In this document: piece after piece, positions 1-7,043 of the stretch | How the letters are laid out: the number at the start of each line of letters is the position of its first letter | Numbering within the stretch: position 1 is the first letter of the stretch | NCBI GenBank assembly: GCA_007127495.1 | Contig: SKZG01000424.1 | Coordinates: 1-15,300 of the forward strand | Source: Planctomycetales bacterium | GTDB taxonomy: Bacteria > Planctomycetota > Planctomycetia > Pirellulales > Thermoguttaceae | Direction: 5' to 3' | DNA: 15,300 bases | Notes under the pieces: generated by a model | Told to the model about the DNA's origin: nothing | Databases searched by the model: none | The model's input: the letters and a program-made list of their open reading frames with translations, nothing else | Made by a program: the position numbers and the translations under genes

Positions 1-129
1 AGTGGCGACGACGCCGATGCTGCCGGAGTAGACGTCGATCTTTCGGGCCGGACGGCGGTTGCCCTGCTCGACCTCGATCACTTGGCGCGACGGGTCGTAG
101 TCTTGCTTACGGCATCGAGGTCCAAGCAT
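1..129 (-). CDS. Unidentified protein, N-terminal part only (runs off window edge)
   Basis: On the minus strand an open frame begins at an ATG at 129 and continues without a stop to base 1 (43 codons). The translation after the first few residues (KQDYDPSRQVIEVEQGN, then ARKIDVYSGSIGVVAT) has the balanced composition of a real protein rather than the arginine-rich look of shadow frames here. No family was recognised. No clear Shine-Dalgarno precedes the ATG, and the true start could be a downstream GTG within QVIEV. It would be transcribed divergently from the glycosyltransferase gene. The call rests only on open frame and composition. Confidence 0.35.
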   Translation of the reverse strand, partial: MLGPRCRKQDYDPSRQVIEVEQGNRRPARKIDVYSGSIGVVAT

Positions 130-270
130 GCATCGTCTGTGCGAACTTCTACGGCGTGACCGAGACGTTGCGCGGCCTGGACATCGCGGTAAAACCACTG
201 GGCTGCCCGCCGCCGGGTTTCGTAGTACGTCCTGCTTCACCCTGCCGGCGTAGTCCACTATACTTACCAT
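108..270 (+). pseudogene. Possible DsrE-family C-terminal remnant
   Basis: In the plus-strand frame ending at the TAG at 268-270, the stretch YGIEVQACIVCANFYGV followed by TETLRGLDIAVKPLGCP resembles the end of DsrE/DsrF-like sulfur-relay proteins, where a GVxVxxC segment with a nearby second Cys precedes an FGV/YGL turn. Upstream of about 108 this frame becomes arginine-rich and non-protein-like, and there is no start codon in a sensible place, so at best this is a truncated remnant. It overlaps the start of the minus-strand frame at 1-129, and both cannot easily be functional across the overlap. The family assignment is from memory of motif shape only. Confidence 0.22.
236..264 (+). promoter_or_regulatory. 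Putative sigma-70-type promoter for the glycosyltransferase gene
   Basis: TTCACC (236-241) is followed after exactly 17 bases by TATACT (259-264). These match the housekeeping consensus at 4 of 6 and 5 of 6 positions. Transcription would begin near 271, giving a leader of about 105 bases before the ATG at 377. This is inferred from sequence only. Confidence 0.42.
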
Positions 271-376
271 AGATAGCTTTTCCCGATCCGCGCCAACGGG
301 AAAGCTGGGATCTTCTGCTGGAAAGGCGCCACAAGCGTTGCACACGAACCCGCGTCGGTTTCCGGCACACTGCCGC

Positions 377-1768
377 ATGAAAACCAATCGGCTGGCCATC
401 TTCACTCGATATCCCGAGCCGGGGACGACGAAGACGCGGCTCATCCCGGCGTTGGGGGCGGAAGGGGCTGCGCGGCTGCAATGCGACCTGACCCGGCATG
501 CCCTTGCTCAGGCACGCGAGTTCCGGCGAACGGCCGCCGTAACGGTCGAAGTGCGCTACGACGGCGGCGACGCAGAGAGAATGGCCGAATGCTTCGGCAA
601 CGACATGGCGTACCGCCCGCAAGGCGCCGGCGACCTCGGCTGCCGCATGGAGCGAGCATTCGCCGAAGCGTTCCACGACGGCGCTGCCCGCGTGGTTGTC
701 GTCGGCGCCGATTGCCCAGGCATTACGCCGCGCGTGCTGCGCGACGCGTTCGAGCGCCTTGCTACTGCCGACGTTGTGCTGGGGCCGGCCACCGACGGCG
801 GGTATTACCTGGTCGGGCTGCGGCGGCCCGTGCGGGAGTTGTTCCACGGCATCGCCTGGGGCGGCGAGCAGGTGTTGCAGTCGACCCTCGATCGTGCGGC
901 CGAGCTTTCCCAGGTGGTGTCGCTGCTGGAACCGCTTTCCGACGTCGACCGGCCCGAAGATTTGCACGTGTGGCGCCGTGTTCTGACCGAAGGGGACAGC
1001 CCCATTTTCACGGTGAAAGGCAACTCTCCCCGACCAATGCCGTCGCCGCCGCGAAAATCGGGACCGTCCTCCGTAAGCCGCTGCACAAAGATTTCCGTCA
1101 TCATCCCGACTTGGGACGAGGCTTTGTACCTACCGCAAGCGCTGGCAAACCTACTGAATGCTCCGGGAGTCGAGGTTATTGTGGCCGACGGCGGCAGCAC
1201 CGACGCCACGCTCGAGGTGGCAGTGGAGGCAGGTTGCCGGGTTCTACGGTGTGCGCCGGGTCGAGCCGGGCAAATGAACGCTGGCGCGAAGGCGGCCGGC
1301 GGCGATATCCTGCTGTTCCTCCACGCCGATTCCTGGTTGCCCGAGCGGTTCGCCGGAGCCGTTCGCGAAGCTCTGACCCATCCGGGCGTGGCGGCCGGGG
1401 CGTTTCGGCTCCGGATCGACGGGCCGGAGCATGCACTGCGGCTGATCGAATGGGGCGTTCGACTTCGCTCGCGCGTGCTTCAAATGCCCTATGGCGACCA
1501 GGCCCTGTTCATGAAGGCGGAAACCTTTCACGCGGTGGGCGGTTTCCCCGACGTGCCGATCATGGACGACTTCGTGCTGGTTCGCCGGTTGCGCCGTCTC
1601 GGACGGATCGTCATTCTCCCCCAGCCCGTCGTCACCTCGGCCCGCCGCTGGCACGCGCTGGGGCCGTGGCGCACCATGTGGATCAACCAGAAGGTGATCG
1701 CCGGCTACCACCTGGGCGTGCCGCCCGATCGCCTGGCCCGATGGTATCGCGCTGACGTCGGTCGCTGA
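377..1768 (+). CDS. Fused arsenosugar-type glycosyltransferase (TIGR04282/DUF2064 + TIGR04283 GT2)
   Basis: This 463-residue protein has two domains. Residues 1-200 match the DUF2064/TIGR04282 nucleotidyltransferase-like family: RLAIFTRYPEPGTTKTRLIP at the N-terminus, VVVGADCPGI, and the signature LGPATDGGYYLVGL near 135-148. Residues 239 to the end match TIGR04283 GT-A family 2 glycosyltransferases: ISVIIPTWDEA, VADGGSTDAT, GRAGQMNAGA, the DxD-like FLHADSW (D318), then DDFVLVRRLRRLGR and the C-terminal VTSARRW and GVPPDRLARWYR. The two families are usually separate neighbouring genes linked to arsenosugar biosynthesis; the sugar actually transferred cannot be read from sequence. The ATG at 377 is chosen because the homology begins there; a TTG at 338 would add 13 unsupported residues. 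The linker (about 205-238) is encoded by an inverted repeat described separately. Confidence 0.88.
   Translation: MKTNRLAIFTRYPEPGTTKTRLIPALGAEGAARLQCDLTRHALAQAREFRRTAAVTVEVRYDGGDAERMAECFGNDMAYRPQGAGDLGCRMERAFAEAFHDGAARVVVVGADCPGITPRVLRDAFERLATADVVLGPATDGGYYLVGLRRPVRELFHGIAWGGEQVLQSTLDRAAELSQVVSLLEPLSDVDRPEDLHVWRRVLTEGDSPIFTVKGNSPRPMPSPPRKSGPSSVSRCTKISVIIPTWDEALYLPQALANLLNAPGVEVIVADGGSTDATLEVAVEAGCRVLRCAPGRAGQMNAGAKAAGGDILLFLHADSWLPERFAGAVREALTHPGVAAGAFRLRIDGPEHALRLIEWGVRLRSRVLQMPYGDQALFMKAETFHAVGGFPDVPIMDDFVLVRRLRRLGRIVILPQPVVTSARRWHALGPWRTMWINQKVIAGYHLGVPPDRLARWYRADVGR
989..1075. repeat. Imperfect inverted-repeat (REP-like) element inside the glycosyltransferase coding sequence
   Basis: The left arm GGGGACAGCCCCATTTTC (992-1009) is matched by CGAAAATCGGGACCGTCCTCC (1052-1072) in inverted orientation. 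Aligned, GACAGCCCC-ATTTTC faces GACGGTCCCGATTTTC, with about 42 bases between the arms. The element lies exactly between the two catalytic domains and encodes a low-complexity linker beginning GDSPIF and rich in Pro, Ser, Arg and Lys. I recall GDSPIF...KIGTVP-type translated repeats from planctomycete proteins; in this copy KIGTV is readable in another frame of the right arm. No other copy is visible in this window. Confidence 0.55.
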
Positions 1769-1853
1769 GCACTGGCTGCCAGGTCGAACATCGTAGACAG
1801 TGCGAACGTCTGTGCGGCTGGTCGTGTTCCATGCCGTTGCTGGTTGCCACTTT

Positions 1854-1888
1854 GGGTGCCGAACAACGTCCGAGGCCAAGCGGCACCC
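1854..1888 (+). terminator. Possible transcription terminator hairpin after the glycosyltransferase gene
   Basis: GGGTGCCG (1854-1861) and CGGCACCC (1881-1888) form a perfect 8-base GC-rich stem with a 19-base loop, and ACTGATTTTA follows. The loop is long and the T-run short, so this is a weak intrinsic-terminator candidate about 85 bases after the stop codon. Confidence 0.28.
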
Positions 1889-2188
1889 ACTGATTTTAGC
1901 AGGCAATGCTATCACCGCAGCCGACTCCCTGCCGGTGGGAAGCGGAAAAACGGCTACACGAGTCCTGCACGAAAAAATTGCGAATTGGCAAATCTGCTGT
2001 TGTGGTGAATCGGCTGTTTGGCAACAATGGGGCAGTTTTCATGCGGGGGGGTCTCGGTATCGGGGCTTGCCCGCCACGAATTGGCCGCGCGGCTGACTCC
2101 AGCAGGCGTCTACAAGTACGCCACCATCGACGACCGACAGGATGTCGGCGTCGGGAGTGTGATTGCTCGGCCCCGAACGCAGACCGAC

Positions 2189-2195
2189 AGGAGGG
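2189..2195 (+). promoter_or_regulatory. Shine-Dalgarno fixing the start of the thioredoxin/protease gene
   Basis: AGGAGGG lies five bases before the ATG at 2201. This is the strongest ribosome binding site in the window and selects this ATG over the upstream TTG at 2018 in the same frame. Confidence 0.75.
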
Positions 2196-2200
2196 AACCG

Positions 2201-3679
2201 ATGGTCTCGCTGCCCGCCGCTTTGGTGAGCTTGGCGCTGTTTGGCGCCGGAGAAACCGTACTTTTACAATTTTCGGCCGACTGGTGCGCCCCGTGCCGGG
2301 CAATGACCCCGATCGTGCAGTCCCTTCAGGCGAAGGGCTATCCGGTACGGAAAGTGAACGTGGACCAGGAACGGGCTCTTGCGCAACGTTATGGCGTGAC
2401 GTCGCTGCCAACGTTTGTCATGCTCGTGGACGGCCGGGAGGTGGATCGGAAAGTTGGCGGGGGATCGCTTGGGCAGCTTGAGCAGATGCTCCGGCTCGCG
2501 CCCAACAAAAACAGCCCCCGGCCCTCGGAAGCCGCTGTGGCGGCAGCCCCCGGCGACCCTCGCATCCCACAAGTTCTGCCCGTGGCGGCCAGCCTGCCTG
2601 CCCCTGGAACCAACGCACGGCCCGACCGCAAGACCGGACCGGACGGCTCGCACGACTCGGCCCCGCTTTGGGCTCCGCGGCGTGTTACCGACGAACAGCT
2701 TATCGCCGCCACGGTGCGTTTAAGAATCCAAGACCCACGAGGCCATTCCAACGGAACGGGAACTCTGATTGACGCACGGGGCGGCGAGGCGCTGATCCTG
2801 ACGTGCGGGCATATTTTTCGCGACTCGCAGGGCAAGGGTCGCATCGAGGTCGACTTGTTCGGCCCCCACGCTTCGCAGCGCATTCCCGGGCGGCTGGTGG
2901 CATTCGACCTGAAGACCGATGTGGGGCTGGTCGCCATTCGCGTGCCCGGTTCGGTATCAACTGCCCGCGTTGCCCCGCCCGGCTATCAACTGGAGGCTGG
3001 GCAATCGGTCGTCTCGGTGGGCTGCGATAACGGGGCCGACCCCACCGCTCGCCACAGTCGCGTGAACTCGCTGAACAAGTTCCTAGGGCCGGCGAACGTC
3101 CAGGTGGCCGGTCAGCCTGTTGAAGGACGTAGCGGAGGCGGGTTGTTTTCGGCGGAGGGATATGTCGTTGGCGTCTGCAACGCCGCCGACCCCCAGGACC
3201 GCGAAGGGCTGTTCGCCGCGGCCGAATGTATTTACGCCATTCTGGACCAGGCCGGCTTGACCTACGTTTACGATCCGAACGCGGCGGCGCCGGCCGAGCC
3301 CTCGGTAACCGACCCAACCAGTCGGCTGGCAACCGTCGCTCCGCCGGCGGCCGACCAGCCGGTCGCCCGTGGCTCGCTCGAAGAAATCCAATGGCCTTCT
3401 GGAGCCGAGGGTGCCGCGCCCCCCGTGCGGGCCGTTTCTGCAACGCGGGAGGGCCTGCCCACCCTCGATCGCGATGAACGGATCGCGATGGACGAAATCC
3501 GTCGCCGACTGGACGATGGTTATGAAGTGGTTTGTATCATCCGGCCGCGCGACGCGCCTCGGGCGAACAGCGAGGTTCTGGTGCTTGACAAGGTCTCCGC
3601 GGCGTTCCTGAAGAATCTGGAGGCCGCCGCCCGCGCGACCGAAGCGCCCCGCTTCACTTCGTCTCGGCAGGAGCCGTAA
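2201..3679 (+). CDS. Thioredoxin domain / trypsin-like serine protease fusion
   Basis: This 492-residue protein begins with a short hydrophobic stretch (VSLPAALVSLALFGAG). A thioredoxin fold follows, with the redox motif W28-C29-A-P-C32 and the conserved cis-proline segment GVTSLPTF. A Pro/Ala-rich linker (about 105-160) precedes a chymotrypsin/DegP-type domain that keeps the full triad: H204 in LTCGHIF, D240 in KTDVGLVAI and S311 in EGRSGGGLF. No PDZ domain follows; the C-terminal 130 residues are Pro/Ala-rich and then charged, matching nothing I know. The hydrophobic start is weak for a signal peptide because the thioredoxin core strand begins at about residue 18, so export is uncertain. 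Substrates are unknown. The GGDEF-like gene follows after 112 bases. Domain calls are firm; their cooperation is inference. Confidence 0.85.
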   Translation: MVSLPAALVSLALFGAGETVLLQFSADWCAPCRAMTPIVQSLQAKGYPVRKVNVDQERALAQRYGVTSLPTFVMLVDGREVDRKVGGGSLGQLEQMLRLAPNKNSPRPSEAAVAAAPGDPRIPQVLPVAASLPAPGTNARPDRKTGPDGSHDSAPLWAPRRVTDEQLIAATVRLRIQDPRGHSNGTGTLIDARGGEALILTCGHIFRDSQGKGRIEVDLFGPHASQRIPGRLVAFDLKTDVGLVAIRVPGSVSTARVAPPGYQLEAGQSVVSVGCDNGADPTARHSRVNSLNKFLGPANVQVAGQPVEGRSGGGLFSAEGYVVGVCNAADPQDREGLFAAAECIYAILDQAGLTYVYDPNAAAPAEPSVTDPTSRLATVAPPAADQPVARGSLEEIQWPSGAEGAAPPVRAVSATREGLPTLDRDERIAMDEIRRRLDDGYEVVCIIRPRDAPRANSEVLVLDKVSAAFLKNLEAAARATEAPRFTSSRQEP

Positions 3680-3791
3680 GCCGCGGGACAATCAAGCCGT
3701 CTGCACCGGGAAGCGGAAAAAGCGGGAGAAAAGACCGCCATCGCCGCCGCTTTGACCTATACTTGGCTGGAAGAGGGTCTGCGCACTCGGC

Positions 3792-5189
3792 ATGGCGCGG
3801 GGCCCTCTGTTTGCGCACCTGCAACGGGTCCCTCACGAGTCCAGTCCGGCAATGGTTCTTCTGACGTTTACCGTAGGCGTTCTGAACGTGTGCCTGGGCT
3901 ATGCCGTAGCCGTGTTCTTAGGCTACGGGCCCCCGGGTTGGGCGGAAGCCTGGGAGGCCCTCACGGGCGAGGGTGCATCGACTTCGGTGCGCATTGAACC
4001 TCTTTCGGCCATCCCAGAGGAATTCGCTGCGGGTCCCGTTGAGTTGATGCTCGACGACGCGTCCGGCGAGGAATCGGAAATCGAGCCCTACAGCGAACCC
4101 TATGACGAGGACGCCGCCGAGTTCGACCAGGTGGTCCTCAGTGCTCCGGAGCATTGGGACCTCAACGAAAAGTACGTTGAAACGTCGATCTTGAAGCTGA
4201 ACATCGCCATGATGAAGAGCGGTGCGCGGGCAATGGAACTCGATGCGAAACTTCGCGCATGCCGGGGCCGCTCCAGCCCGGAAATCATCAAGAAATGTCT
4301 CACGGAATTGCACGAGGATTGCCAGGCGTATCTGGCCGAGCAAGCCGAGAACGCCGAAAAGTTCCGCGAGCGCGTCGGCGAGTTGGGCGAACTCAAAGGG
4401 CTCGGCGATGAGATCGAAATGGCCAACTTGGAGCAGATTGCCCAAGTGGAAACCACGTTGGGCAATCTGAAGTACATGGATTTCGAATCGGACCTGGAGG
4501 CTGCCAACGCGCGCCTGCTGGAGGAAATCAACAATCTTCGCGTCGCCCGGCACCGGCTTCGCGACGAACAAGAAATCGCCTTCCTGGCGATCGCCCGCTA
4601 TGAGGACCGCATTGACAAGATCGAGAAGCAACTATTTACCGACCCGTTAACGAAACTCCGCAACCGTATTGGCCTGGAAGAGTTGCTATGGCAGTGGTGG
4701 CGGCAAAAGCGGCACCAGGCGCGGCAGGTCAGCGCTGCGCTGTTCGATTTGGACGCCTACGGCGAAATCAATGAGCGGTACGGGCCGCTGGTAGGCGATC
4801 GAATTCTCTACGAGGTGGGGCAGTTCATGCTCCGGTCGGTCGGCAAGGCCGATACGGTGGCACGCTACGCCGGCCAGCGATTTGCCGTCGTCATGCTCGA
4901 CACCGGCCCACGCCAGGCCGTCAAAATGGCCGAGACGATTCGGCAGAGCGTCGAACACCTGGTCTTCATGCAACAAGGCGAGCCGATCCGGTTGACTGCC
5001 TGCGCGGGCGTTACGGAAGTGCGGCCTACTGACGATTATACTGACGTATTCAGCCGCCTCGACGCCGCCGTGGAGCATGCCAAGGGCTCCGGCCCGAACC
5101 GCGGCAGCCAGTTTACCCCCTCCGACGCGGACCCAACGCCGATTGACTCGCCCAACTTTGGCTTGGAAGATTTTGAAATTGCCATCTGA
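3792..5189 (+). CDS. Membrane-anchored coiled-coil protein with degenerate GGDEF domain
   Basis: This 465-residue protein has one strong transmembrane segment (about residues 21-45, VLLTFTVGVLNVCLGYAVAV) and then an acidic region. A long Glu/Leu/Arg-rich helical part with coiled-coil character follows (about 110-280), and then a diguanylate-cyclase fold from FTDPLTKLRNRIG at residue 282. The fold signature is kept (LFDLDAYGEINERYG, D319; GDRIL; late ACAGVTEV and AVEHAKGSG). The catalytic GGDEF pentapeptide is replaced by A360-G-Q-R-F364 after RY, so cyclase activity is very unlikely, and no RxxD inhibitory site precedes it. It may bind nucleotide or act as a scaffold. The ATG at 3792 is used; a second in-frame Met at 3852 would start right at the membrane segment. 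The TPR gene follows after 57 bases, probably in the same operon. Confidence 0.83.
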   Translation: MARGPLFAHLQRVPHESSPAMVLLTFTVGVLNVCLGYAVAVFLGYGPPGWAEAWEALTGEGASTSVRIEPLSAIPEEFAAGPVELMLDDASGEESEIEPYSEPYDEDAAEFDQVVLSAPEHWDLNEKYVETSILKLNIAMMKSGARAMELDAKLRACRGRSSPEIIKKCLTELHEDCQAYLAEQAENAEKFRERVGELGELKGLGDEIEMANLEQIAQVETTLGNLKYMDFESDLEAANARLLEEINNLRVARHRLRDEQEIAFLAIARYEDRIDKIEKQLFTDPLTKLRNRIGLEELLWQWWRQKRHQARQVSAALFDLDAYGEINERYGPLVGDRILYEVGQFMLRSVGKADTVARYAGQRFAVVMLDTGPRQAVKMAETIRQSVEHLVFMQQGEPIRLTACAGVTEVRPTDDYTDVFSRLDAAVEHAKGSGPNRGSQFTPSDADPTPIDSPNFGLEDFEIAI

Positions 5190-5246
5190 GAACCCAAACA
5201 GAACCCGTCACCGTGCACGGGGGCTGGGCCCATTGAGGTGAAAACC

Positions 5247-6584
5247 ATGTTCGACGAGACCGACATCCTCCAACGCGGCATCGCCCTGGCCGAGAAGCAC
5301 GACTACGACCAGGCCATCGAGCGGTTTACCGAGGCGCTGCGGCTGAATCCCAAATACACAGAAGCCTATTATAGCCGGGGAAACGCCTACGAGGCCAAGG
5401 GGCAGTATGACAACGCGATTGCCGACTACAACGAAGTGCTCCGTTACAGCGCCCGCGAACCGGCCGCCTATTACAATCGCGGCTCGGCCCACGCCCGTAA
5501 GGGCGACCGCATACAAGCGATTGCCGACTACGACCAGGCGATTCGCCTGAAGCCCGACTACGCCAAAGCATACTACAACCGCGGCTTTGCGTATTTCAAG
5601 GAAGGGAAGTTTGAGCGGGCTGTCACCGACTATACCGCGGCCATCGAGCACGACCCGAACGACGCCGACGCCTTCGTCGCCCGCGGACTGGTCCGCGCCG
5701 TTGAAGGTGATGTCGACCAGGCGGTTACCGACTACGATCGGGCCATTGCGATTGCCCCGGATCACGCGAAGGCGCACGGCAACCGCGGAAATGCGTTCGA
5801 GAAGAAGGGGGAACTGGCCGCGGCCGTTGCCGAATACAGCGAAGTGATTCGCATTTCGAAGAAGGACGCCAAGGCGTACGCCAACCGGGCCCTCGCATTC
5901 TTCAAGCAGGATCAGCTTGACAAGGCCATTGCCGATTACACCGAAGCCATCCGCTTCCAGCCGAAGAACGCAAAGTACCACATCAGCCGTGGGCTGGCAT
6001 ACGCGAAAAAACGCCTGACCGACAAGGCCGTGGCCGATTTCACCGAGGCCATCCGCCTGGAGCCGCGCCTGGTGGAAGCTTACGTGTCGCGCGGCATCGC
6101 ACGCGCAGCGCGCGGCGACCGCGAGGGGGCCGTCGACGATCACTCCAAGGCGATCGAACTCGACCCCGGCTACACGAAGGCCTACTACAACCGGGCCCAG
6201 GCGTACAGCCTCATGGGCCAACTGGACCGCGCGCTGGCTGACTATACCAAGCTCCTGGAAATCGCTCCCGACGATTCGCGTGCCTATTGCCATCGCGGCG
6301 TCGTGTTCACGCGCAAGAAGGACTTTGAGTTGGCCGTGGCCGATTTCGGTACGTCCATTGAACTCGATCCGGCCTATTCCCGGCCGCACTACAACCGCGG
6401 TCTGGTCCGCATTGTTCAAGGCGATCCGCAGAACGCGGCAACCGACTTCTCCCGCGCCATCGAACTCGATCCGAACTACGGAATCGCTTATTACAACCGG
6501 GGCGTTGCCTACCAGCAGCTCGGCGAAAAGGCTCTGGCCGCCCAGGACTTCGCGCGGGCAAAGCAGCTTGGGGCGTGCCGCTGA
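5247..6584 (+). CDS. Tetratricopeptide-repeat protein (13 TPRs)
   Basis: The protein has 445 residues and is made almost entirely of 34-residue TPR units. About thirteen can be counted, with the consensus YYNRGxAYxxxGxxDxAIADYxxAIxLxP. The repeats run from DILQRGIALAEKHDYDQAIE at the N-terminus to YYNRGVAYQQLGEKALAAQDF at the C-terminus. There is no signal peptide, membrane segment or extra domain, so it is probably a cytoplasmic protein-protein interaction scaffold. The ATG at 5247 is preferred because GAGG (5235-5238) sits eight bases upstream; a GTG at 5238 would consume that site. It lies 57 bases after the degenerate GGDEF gene, which suggests co-expression and possibly a partner role. 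The minus-strand long frame here is only a mirror of the repeat. Confidence 0.9.
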   Translation: MFDETDILQRGIALAEKHDYDQAIERFTEALRLNPKYTEAYYSRGNAYEAKGQYDNAIADYNEVLRYSAREPAAYYNRGSAHARKGDRIQAIADYDQAIRLKPDYAKAYYNRGFAYFKEGKFERAVTDYTAAIEHDPNDADAFVARGLVRAVEGDVDQAVTDYDRAIAIAPDHAKAHGNRGNAFEKKGELAAAVAEYSEVIRISKKDAKAYANRALAFFKQDQLDKAIADYTEAIRFQPKNAKYHISRGLAYAKKRLTDKAVADFTEAIRLEPRLVEAYVSRGIARAARGDREGAVDDHSKAIELDPGYTKAYYNRAQAYSLMGQLDRALADYTKLLEIAPDDSRAYCHRGVVFTRKKDFELAVADFGTSIELDPAYSRPHYNRGLVRIVQGDPQNAATDFSRAIELDPNYGIAYYNRGVAYQQLGEKALAAQDFARAKQLGACR

Positions 6585-7043
6585 CCGGCCGAAGGGGGCG
6601 GTTGCATTTATACTTGCCGCGGCCTAAAACTGCGCTTTTCGTAGGATGGGCTTTAGCCCGTCAAAGCGAAGACGGACAAGAATGTCCATCCTACAAAAGC
6701 GCAATAACGGCACGCGGCGAGTATAGCATTGGAGGCGTACGAACGGTCAAGTCGACGTGGTCGATAGGATCGGCCCTGAATCGAGTGTTTCTTGTGGGAA
6801 CTTCTTGGCGCCCCGCTCGACAGCGTCGCGGAAGCGTGCGACAATGCGGGCGAAGCGTTCACAGGCTGGGAACCAAGTGCCCGCCCGGCGCGTGAACGCA
6901 GCGAGTCGGAGCGTCTTAAAACCCTAGCCAGCGATCACGTGAACGTACGCCATCGGAAGTTCTTCGCCCACGCGGCGCACGGGTCGGTCGGCGTGGCGCC
7001 GAACCGGACGGCGGCGCTTGATGAAGTCGCGTGGGACCCTGCC
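6585..7043. other. Intergenic region, 459 bases, palindrome plus unexplained sequence
   Basis: The first part is occupied by the inverted repeat at 6609-6725. The rest (6726-7043) is open in the frame of the downstream ThuA-like gene, but its translation (84 residues, rich in Arg, Ala and Ser) has no recognisable content. I treat it as an untranslated or decayed region. No convincing promoter was found. Confidence 0.45.
6609..6725. repeat. Long imperfect palindrome, MITE/REP-like, about 117 bp
   Basis: The two arms run 6609-6649 and 6686-6725. TATACTTGCCGCG (6609-6621) pairs with CGCGGCGAGTATA (6713-6725), and GCGCTTTTCGTAGGATGG (6632-6649) pairs with CCATCCTACAAAAGCGC (6686-6702). The inner part contains two diverged inverted copies of a GTAGGATGG...CCCGTC/TCCGTC unit (6641-6661 and 6671-6694). 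GTAGGATGGACATTCTTGTC-like sequence is a repeat I recall from planctomycete intergenic regions. It codes for no transposase. It lies 25 bases after the TPR stop codon and could also act as a terminator or mRNA-stabilising hairpin. Confidence 0.7.

Larger units (their letters stand above)
1769..2200. other. Intergenic region, 432 bases, no supported gene
   Basis: No frame here has a protein-like translation; the frames running into the thioredoxin gene are upstream extensions without recognisable content. It holds the stem-loop at 1854-1888, a short dyad TTGC...GCAA (1978-1991) within an AT-richer stretch, and an imperfect hairpin formed by CGACGACCGAC and GTCGGCGTCG at about 2129-2156. No convincing promoter was found for the downstream gene. 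Confidence 0.5.

Noticed and set aside
149..967. A 272-codon minus-strand frame opposite the DUF2064 domain
   Set aside because: It is arginine/glycine-rich shadow sequence antisense to a well-supported domain.
481..1755. A 424-codon plus-strand open frame overlapping the glycosyltransferase gene
   Set aside because: Its translation is dominated by Arg, Pro and Gly as expected for an out-of-frame reading of GC-rich coding DNA, and the other frame has two clear enzyme domains.
1906..2481. A plus-strand frame overlapping the start of the thioredoxin/protease gene
   Set aside because: It has no recognisable domain, and the thioredoxin WCAPC motif is in the other frame with a strong Shine-Dalgarno.
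3758..3763. TATACT before the degenerate GGDEF gene as a promoter -10
   Set aside because: No acceptable -35 hexamer lies at 16-18 bases. The same heptamer TATACTT also occurs in the palindrome at 6609, where no promoter is evident.
5208..6419. A 403-codon minus-strand open frame opposite the TPR gene
   Set aside because: It is a mirror of the repetitive TPR coding sequence. The Val/Gly-rich periodic translation matches no family, while the plus strand is an unambiguous TPR array.
6575..6895. A 106-codon frame reading through the large palindrome
   Set aside because: It is mostly a translation of the inverted repeat, without protein-like continuation.
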